Shown here piece by piece: positions 6,781 through 10,400 of a DNA stretch of 10,400 bases. The notes beneath the pieces are model-generated. The model was given only the letters and a program-made list of their open reading frames with translations, was not told the DNA's origin and made no database searches. A program made the translations under genes and the position numbers. The stretch spans positions 1-10,400 of the forward strand of contig JASFUT010000098.1 of assembly GCA_050050175.1 (NCBI GenBank), in the 5' to 3' direction. Positions within the stretch are counted from its first letter, which is position 1. Every line of letters starts with the position of its first letter. This DNA is from CAVQCX01 sp050050175. GTDB taxonomy: Bacteria; Pseudomonadota; Gammaproteobacteria; Chromatiales; Chromatiaceae.

Positions 6781-7512
6781 TCAGCCCCCGACGACCCAGT
6801 CGAACACCTGGGTCACGGAGGCGTGGCTCTCGCTCGTCGGCTTCACGTTAACCACAAAGCGCTTGGGCTGGAATCCTTCCGGAAGCTGCAGAACCCCCGA
6901 GACGTTCTGAAAGTAGCGAAAGCTCATCTTCAGGCTCTCGTCCCCATCGGTCAGATCCGCCAGGTCGAGGTCCAGTGCCTCTCCGTCGAGGATCCCGCCC
7001 ACGTATACCTGAATCCGCCCGGAGGCCGCGCCGGCGTTCTGCATCACCTGGCTGACGGTAAACGCGAACCTGTACCTGCGATCTCCCGGCAGGGCCTCGA
7101 TAGCGAGGTCGTGAACCCGGAGCCCTCCCTTCTGATCATCGCTCTTGAGGATGCCCCGCAGGAAGGCCAGCTGCTCCTCCAGCTCGACGTTTGCCTCCTC
7201 CAGCTCGCCGAGCTGCCCCCGTACGCCTCGGGCCGCCTCCCGGTCGATCTGGCTCGAGCGCTCCAGCACGGCAACCTGGCTGCGCAGGAGATTGCGGTCT
7301 CGAGTGACGCGATCCAGACGCTGCTGCAGCCGGTCGATACGGGCCTCGGACCGGTCGCTGAAGTAACCCGCGCGCTGACGACCGTAATCGAATGCCAGCC
7401 AGCTCGTCACCAGCAGGCCCGCCAGCGTCAGGGCCATCCCGATGATCAAGCGCCGGCGTCTCTCGCCCGGCTGAACGATGCGCGCCTTGCCGTAGTAGCT
7501 CCGACCGAGCAC
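6781..7512 (-). CDS. Membrane-anchored coiled-coil protein, DUF6776-like (function unknown)
   Basis: I recognise this as the hypothetical gene found between argC and bactofilin in gammaproteobacteria (PA0663 in P. aeruginosa, from memory). Function is not known. The 243-residue protein has a basic N-terminal stretch (GERRRRLI, 16-23), one membrane helix at about 22-41, a coiled coil at about 45-122 rich in Arg/Glu/Leu heptads (RIDRLQQRLDRVTRDRNLL, GQLGELEEANVELEEQLAFL), and a beta-rich C-terminal domain at about 130-243. Charges predict N-terminus inside and the rest in the periplasm. The start is taken as GTG 7512, 14 bp after the argC stop. The frame stays open upstream into argC, but that part is out-of-frame argC sequence. 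No strong ribosome site, so translation may be coupled to argC. Confidence 0.8.
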   Translation of the reverse strand: MLGRSYYGKARIVQPGERRRRLIIGMALTLAGLLVTSWLAFDYGRQRAGYFSDRSEARIDRLQQRLDRVTRDRNLLRSQVAVLERSSQIDREAARGVRGQLGELEEANVELEEQLAFLRGILKSDDQKGGLRVHDLAIEALPGDRRYRFAFTVSQVMQNAGAASGRIQVYVGGILDGEALDLDLADLTDGDESLKMSFRYFQNVSGVLQLPEGFQPKRFVVNVKPTSESHASVTQVFDWVVGG

Positions 7513-7526
7513 GGCGGCCCCGGCGC

Positions 7527-8561
7527 TCAGGGCAGCAGCGCAACGGCCCCGAGGCCGGCGCGCTCGTCCAGACCCAGCATCAGGTTCATGTTCTGCACCG
7601 CCTGGCCCGCCGCACCCTTGACGAGGTTGTCGATCACCGACAACACCACCAGCGTATCGCCGTCCTGGGGCCGATGCACGGCCATCCGGCAGTGGTTCAC
7701 GCCCCGTACCGAACGGGTCTCCGGGTGGGCCCCCGGGGGCAGCACGTCCACGAAGGGCTCGCCCGCGTAGCGCGTCTCGTACAACGCCTGGACATCGACC
7801 GGGCCCGGGGTCTCGAGCCGGCCGTAGAGAGTCGCGTGTATGCCCCGGATCATGGGGATCAGGTGGGGCACGAACGTGAGGCCCACGGGCCGGCCCGCCG
7901 CCCTGGCGAGCCCCTGGCGAATCTCGGGCAGGTGACGATGCCCGGGGACCCCGTAGGCCTTGAAGCTCTCCCCGCACTCGCCCATGAGGGTCCCGACGCT
8001 GGCCTTGCGCCCGGCCCCGCTCACTCCCGACTTGCAGTCCGCCACCAGGGCGTCCGCATCGATCAGCCCTGCCTCGACCATGGGCAGAAAGCCCAGTATG
8101 GCCGCCGTCGGGTAGCACCCGGGGTTAGCCACCAGCCGGGCACCCCGCACCGCGTCGCGGTTGATCTCGGGAATGCCGTAGACGGCCTCCTCCAGAAGGT
8201 CCGGGCAGGCGTGGGGCACGCCGTACCACCGCTCCCACTCCTGCGGATCGGACAGACGGAAGTCGGCGGCCAGATCCACCACCCGGGCGCCCGCCGCCAG
8301 AAGCTCCGGCACCATGCGCATGGCGGTGCCGTTCGGGGTGGCGAAGAACACCAGATCGCACTCGGCCAGCCGCTGCACGTCCGGCTCGCTGAACGCCAGA
8401 TCCACGTGGCCGCGCAGATTGGGGAACATGTCCGCCACGGCCTGACCGGCCTCGGTGCGGGAGGTGATGGCAGCGAGCTCGGCCTCGGGGTGCGTCGCGA
8501 GGATGCGCAGCAGCTCCACGCCGGTGTAGCCGGTGCCGCCAACGATTCCGATTCGTGCCAT
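7527..8561 (-). CDS. argC: N-acetyl-gamma-glutamyl-phosphate reductase
   Basis: Third step of arginine synthesis: NADPH-dependent reduction of N-acetyl-glutamyl phosphate to the semialdehyde, in the cytoplasm. The 344-residue protein has the Rossmann motif GGTGYTG (8-14), ATPNGTAM (74-81), the active-site cysteine C149 in ANPGCYPTAAILG, SGVSGAGRKAS (178-188), and the catalytic-histidine region PGHRHLPEI (206-214), all standard for ArgC. ATG 8559-8561 gives the expected start MARIGIVGGTG. No good Shine-Dalgarno precedes it. The frame is open a further 69 codons upstream to GTG 8768, but that extension lacks family similarity and crosses a terminator-like hairpin. It leads a probable operon with the DUF6776-like and bactofilin genes. 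I did not find a clear ArgR box. Confidence 0.96.
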   Translation of the reverse strand: MARIGIVGGTGYTGVELLRILATHPEAELAAITSRTEAGQAVADMFPNLRGHVDLAFSEPDVQRLAECDLVFFATPNGTAMRMVPELLAAGARVVDLAADFRLSDPQEWERWYGVPHACPDLLEEAVYGIPEINRDAVRGARLVANPGCYPTAAILGFLPMVEAGLIDADALVADCKSGVSGAGRKASVGTLMGECGESFKAYGVPGHRHLPEIRQGLARAAGRPVGLTFVPHLIPMIRGIHATLYGRLETPGPVDVQALYETRYAGEPFVDVLPPGAHPETRSVRGVNHCRMAVHRPQDGDTLVVLSVIDNLVKGAAGQAVQNMNLMLGLDERAGLGAVALLP

Positions 8562-8627
8562 AGGGAATGCCGATCGCCGAATTTGTACCGACCGCCGGCA
8601 CCCGGCAGCCGCGAAGACCAGCCCGTT

Positions 8628-8633
8628 ATCATA
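8628..8633 (-). promoter_or_regulatory. Possible -10 box of an argC-proximal promoter
   Basis: TATGAT (5 of 6) on the minus strand, about 67 bp before the argC ATG and just downstream of the terminator-like hairpin. No good -35 lies 16-18 bp upstream. If active, it would let argC be transcribed independently of the leader region further upstream. Confidence 0.3.
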
Positions 8634-8677
8634 GGCTCCAGGGCGGCGGAGCGAAAGGGAGGCGGGCAGGCGGCGGG

Positions 8678-8704
8678 AGAAGAAAGAAGCGGCTCGAAGC
8701 CGCT
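8678..8704 (-). terminator. Terminator-like hairpin upstream of argC
   Basis: Minus strand: AGCGGCT-TCG-AGCCGCT (8688-8704), a perfect 7-bp GC-rich stem, followed by TCTTTCTTCT (8678-8687), a T-rich but C-interrupted tail. It faces argC, and no minus-strand gene precedes it in the window because the neighbour is the divergent ClC gene. It would therefore end a short leader transcript and act as an attenuator or as the end of a small RNA. The broken T-run lowers confidence in efficient termination. Confidence 0.5.
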
Positions 8705-8777
8705 CAACAGGTGTCGTGACGGTTGTTCTGGGCTTGTTGTTTCCGCCCGGCGCGGCGGGCGGCGTCACATTCTTTCG
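8678..8777 (-). ncRNA. Candidate small RNA or attenuated argC leader, about 100 nt
   Basis: Bounded by a candidate promoter (8784-8813) and the terminator-like hairpin (8678-8704). Internal features: a perfect 7-bp stem CCGCCCG / CGGGCGG (8743-8762), a linker rich in A and C (AAACAACAAG... AGAACAACC, 8711-8742) with short A-rich stretches of the kind Hfq can bind, then the terminal hairpin. A GTG-initiated frame runs through it (from 8768) but has no stop before argC, so it is not an ordinary leader peptide. No known RNA family was recognised. Existence of the RNA is inferred from layout only. Confidence 0.3.
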
Positions 8778-8783
8778 GGCGGC

Positions 8784-8813
8784 ACCTTACCCGGTGCCCG
8801 GCGGTGCAGTCAA
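8784..8813 (-). promoter_or_regulatory. Candidate minus-strand promoter (TTGACT-18-TAAGGT)
   Basis: -35 TTGACT (5 of 6) at 8808-8813, 18-bp spacer, -10 TAAGGT (3 of 6) at 8784-8789. The -35 is good and the -10 poor, so a helper factor or weak basal activity would be expected. It is the best minus-strand candidate between the ClC and argC genes and would start RNA near 8777. Confidence 0.35.
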
Positions 8814-8875
8814 CCGTTTCACCCTGCGCAACAAGGGGTTAGCGTTAGCTAATCGGCGGATAGTAATATGCGCCC

Positions 8876-8903
8876 GCCCACCCCGGCGGGGCAGTCGGTG
8901 GGC
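8876..8903. promoter_or_regulatory. Inverted repeat in the ClC promoter region, possible operator
   Basis: Arms GCCCACC (8876-8882) and GGTGGGC (8897-8903), 7 bp and perfect, 14 bp apart, ending 5 bp before the -10 of the ClC promoter and covering where a -35 would be. A nearby 8-bp palindrome TTAGCTAA (8845-8852) lies in an AT-richer patch. Either could bind a repressor or activator. No regulator family was recognised. Confidence 0.3.
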
Positions 8904-8905
8904 CA

Positions 8906-8914
8906 TGGTATACT
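8906..8914 (+). promoter_or_regulatory. Extended -10 promoter of the ClC gene (TGG-TATACT)
   Basis: TATACT at 8909-8914 (5 of 6) preceded by an extended -10 TGG (8906-8908). There is no recognisable -35, which fits an extended -10 promoter or one needing an activator. The start would be near 8921, leaving a leader of about 24 nt without a clear Shine-Dalgarno before ATG 8945. Confidence 0.55.
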
Positions 8915-8944
8915 GCGCCCGCGCCCTCCGGACCCCCAGTCTCC

Positions 8945-10246
8945 ATGCGCCAGCATCTCCGCCGCTCGCGACGCAAGATCTTCTCCCTCCGGGCCTGGAA
9001 GGTCCGAGTGGTGTTCTGGATCGGGGCGCTCATCGTGGGCGCGGTCTGCGCCCTGTTCGCGGTGCTCACGGAGCACGCCGATCGGTTCTACCGGTCCGTC
9101 GCCGCCGCCAACCCCTGGGCCCCCCTGATCATCACCCCCCTTGGCCTGGCCGCCCTCGTCTGGGCGACGCGCCGCCTCTTCCCCGGCACCCAGGGCAGCG
9201 GAATCCCCCAGGCCATCGCAGCCATCGAGATGCGGAGCAAGTCGGCGGTGCTCTCGGTGCGCATCGCGCTGGGCAAGATCGTGCTGACGGTGCTCGGGAT
9301 CGCCGCAGGCGCCTCCATCGGCCGCGAGGGCCCGTCCGTTCACGTCGGCGCGGCGGTCATGCACTCTCTGGGCGGAATCGCGCGCTTCCCGGCGCACTAC
9401 ATGGAGCGCGGTCTCATCCTGGCGGGCGGCGCGGCCGGAATCTCCGCCGCCTTCAACACCCCGCTGGCAGGAATCGTGTTCGCCATCGAGGAGATGAGCC
9501 GCTCGTTCGAGCAGCGCAGCAGCGGCATCGTGACCACCGCGGTGGTGTTCGCCGGTCTGACGGCCGTCGTGGTCCTCGGGAACTACGACTACTTCGGCAA
9601 GTCCGACGCCGCCATCTCCGATCCCTCGGCCCTGCTGGCGGTGCCGCTGTGCGGCGTCGTCGGGGGGCTCCTGGGCGGCCTCTTCGCCTCGGCGCTCATC
9701 GAGTCCGCCCGGCTTGCCGGGCCGATGATCCGCCGCCACCCCTACCTGATGGCCGTCGGCTGCGGGCTGGTGGTCGCCGGTCTCGGCCTGTGGACCGGCG
9801 GACAGACCAACGGCACCGGCTACCACGCGGCCGAGGGCATAGTCACGGGCACCGCCGAGTTCGACCCCCTGTTTCCGCTGCTCAAGATCGGCGCGACCCT
9901 CGCGTCCTACCTCAGCGGCATTCCCGGCGGCATCTTCGCCCCGTCCCTCGCCGCCGGCGCCGGCATCGGCGCGAATCTGGGCGAGTGGGCGCCCATCGCC
10001 CCGGTCTCGGTGATGGTGCTGCTCGGCATGGTGGCCTACTTCTCCGGCGTGGTGCAGGCGCCGATCACGGCGTTCGTCATCGTGATGGAGATGACGGACA
10101 ACCAGGACATGCTGCTGGCGCTGATCGCCACCTCGTTCATCGCCCACGGCAGCTCCCACCTGGTCTGCCCGCGGCCGCTTTACCACACCCTCGCCGAGGG
10201 GTTCATCGCCCTAGACAGGCTTCGCAGGCCCCCGGGCCGCCAGTGA
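8945..10246 (+). CDS. ClC-type chloride/proton antiporter
   Basis: Inner-membrane Cl-/H+ exchanger of the ClC superfamily, with roles in acid or ionic stress and charge balance. In 433 residues: a basic N-terminus, then the multi-helix ClC fold with chloride-site motifs GSGIP (84-88, Ser as in chloride-selective members), GREGP (126-130) with the external gating glutamate E128, GIPGGIFAP (325-333), and the pore tyrosine Y413 (RPLYHTL). IEEM (181-184) keeps E183, equivalent to the internal proton glutamate (E203 in E. coli ClC-ec1), so exchange rather than channel activity is expected. No C-terminal CBS domains. The 3' end is tga 10244-10246. Its partner gene, if any, lies outside. From memory it is not part of the usual argC-tyrS block, so this is probably where conserved synteny ends. 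Confidence 0.94.
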   Translation: MRQHLRRSRRKIFSLRAWKVRVVFWIGALIVGAVCALFAVLTEHADRFYRSVAAANPWAPLIITPLGLAALVWATRRLFPGTQGSGIPQAIAAIEMRSKSAVLSVRIALGKIVLTVLGIAAGASIGREGPSVHVGAAVMHSLGGIARFPAHYMERGLILAGGAAGISAAFNTPLAGIVFAIEEMSRSFEQRSSGIVTTAVVFAGLTAVVVLGNYDYFGKSDAAISDPSALLAVPLCGVVGGLLGGLFASALIESARLAGPMIRRHPYLMAVGCGLVVAGLGLWTGGQTNGTGYHAAEGIVTGTAEFDPLFPLLKIGATLASYLSGIPGGIFAPSLAAGAGIGANLGEWAPIAPVSVMVLLGMVAYFSGVVQAPITAFVIVMEMTDNQDMLLALIATSFIAHGSSHLVCPRPLYHTLAEGFIALDRLRRPPGRQ

Positions 10247-10358
10247 GGGACCGGGCTGAGGCTTCGCGGCCCGGAGCCCCGCTGTCCGGGGAGGCCCCCG
10301 CCGGAGGCGCTGGACGGCGCCCGCATTGCAGACCGCGGCAAGACCGCCCGGCGAATCT

Positions 10359-10380
10359 AGTGTACTGCGTCGCAGTTACT
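10359..10380. repeat. Imperfect inverted repeat at the right window edge
   Basis: AGT-gt-ACTGC-gtc-GCAGT-t-ACT: 8 paired bases around a 3-nt loop, in an AT-richer stretch after the ClC gene. The rest of 10247-10400 shows no gene, only a small GC stem CCCCG / CGGGG (10277-10291) without a T-run. It could be a terminator stem, a short dispersed repeat, or the end of an element continuing outside the window. The sequence shown cannot decide. Confidence 0.3.
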
Positions 10381-10400
10381 GGCGCTTTCAGAGCCCCCCA

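Noticed and set aside
6472..7770. Plus-strand frame of 432 codons opposite bactofilin, the DUF6776-like gene and argC
   Set aside because: Crosses three real genes on the other strand and has no recognisable domain.
7513..8118. N-terminal extension of the DUF6776-like frame reaching into argC (445-codon version)
   Set aside because: The extra part is out-of-frame argC coding sequence. The family similarity and membrane anchor begin at the GTG near 7512.
8562..8768. 69-codon in-frame extension of argC from GTG 8768
   Set aside because: ArgC normally begins with the short MxxIGIVGGTG start. The extension lacks a Rossmann or signal feature and runs through a terminator-like hairpin. It is an open frame caused by high GC.
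8590..8805. Long-range complementarity between ACCGCCGGCACC (about 8590-8601) and GGTGCCCGGCGGT (8793-8805)
   Set aside because: It needs a bulge, uses only GC-rich words common here, and the distal arm lies upstream of the predicted RNA start, so both arms would not be in the same transcript.
8849..10186. Long minus-strand frame of 445 codons opposite the ClC gene
   Set aside because: It mirrors the ClC gene, is full of His/Arg/Asp/Gly runs typical of the antisense of GC-rich membrane-protein codons, and has no recognisable domain. The plus-strand ClC motifs are unambiguous.

Overview
The window is high-GC bacterial chromosome carrying core housekeeping genes. The 16S leader sequences, the gene families and the gene order point to a gammaproteobacterium. 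The order argC / coiled-coil membrane protein / bactofilin / erpA / anmK / M23 peptidase / tyrS / rRNA operon is, from memory, the arrangement in Pseudomonas (PA0662-PA0668 followed by 16S). The very high GC and the adjacent ClC antiporter would fit a Chromatiales/Ectothiorhodospiraceae-type organism, but that assignment is inference. I see no transposase, CRISPR array, tRNA gene or prophage gene.

Layout: (1) 1-1055, minus strand: 5' two thirds of a 16S rRNA gene, cut by the window edge. (2) 1056-1607: rRNA leader and promoter region with boxB, boxA and boxC antitermination signals and three clear tandem sigma70 promoters plus a weaker fourth. All four have 16-bp spacers. (3) 1608-2807, minus: tyrS, pointing into the rRNA operon. 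(4) 3011-5659, plus: a membrane-anchored M23 murein endopeptidase followed 33 bp later by an AnmK-family protein. (5) 5763-8561, minus: argC, a DUF6776-like membrane coiled-coil protein, a bactofilin and erpA, in that transcription order. erpA has its own strong promoter just past the bactofilin stop. (6) 8562-8944: a structured intergenic region with a promoter-hairpin-terminator arrangement upstream of argC. (7) 8945-10246, plus: a ClC-type Cl-/H+ antiporter. (8) 10247-10400: non-coding, with an inverted repeat at the edge.

Functionally the block mixes translation (16S, TyrRS), cell-wall and shape functions (M23 endopeptidase, AnmK homologue, bactofilin, membrane coiled-coil protein), arginine biosynthesis (ArgC), Fe-S delivery (ErpA) and ion/pH homeostasis (ClC). 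The most unusual item is the AnmK homologue. Its reading frame and overall fold signature are intact, but both phosphate-binding motifs that define the sugar-kinase active site are replaced, so it looks like a pseudokinase kept at the normal anmK position beside a murein endopeptidase. Second is a possible small RNA or attenuated leader upstream of argC. Third is the multi-promoter rRNA control region.
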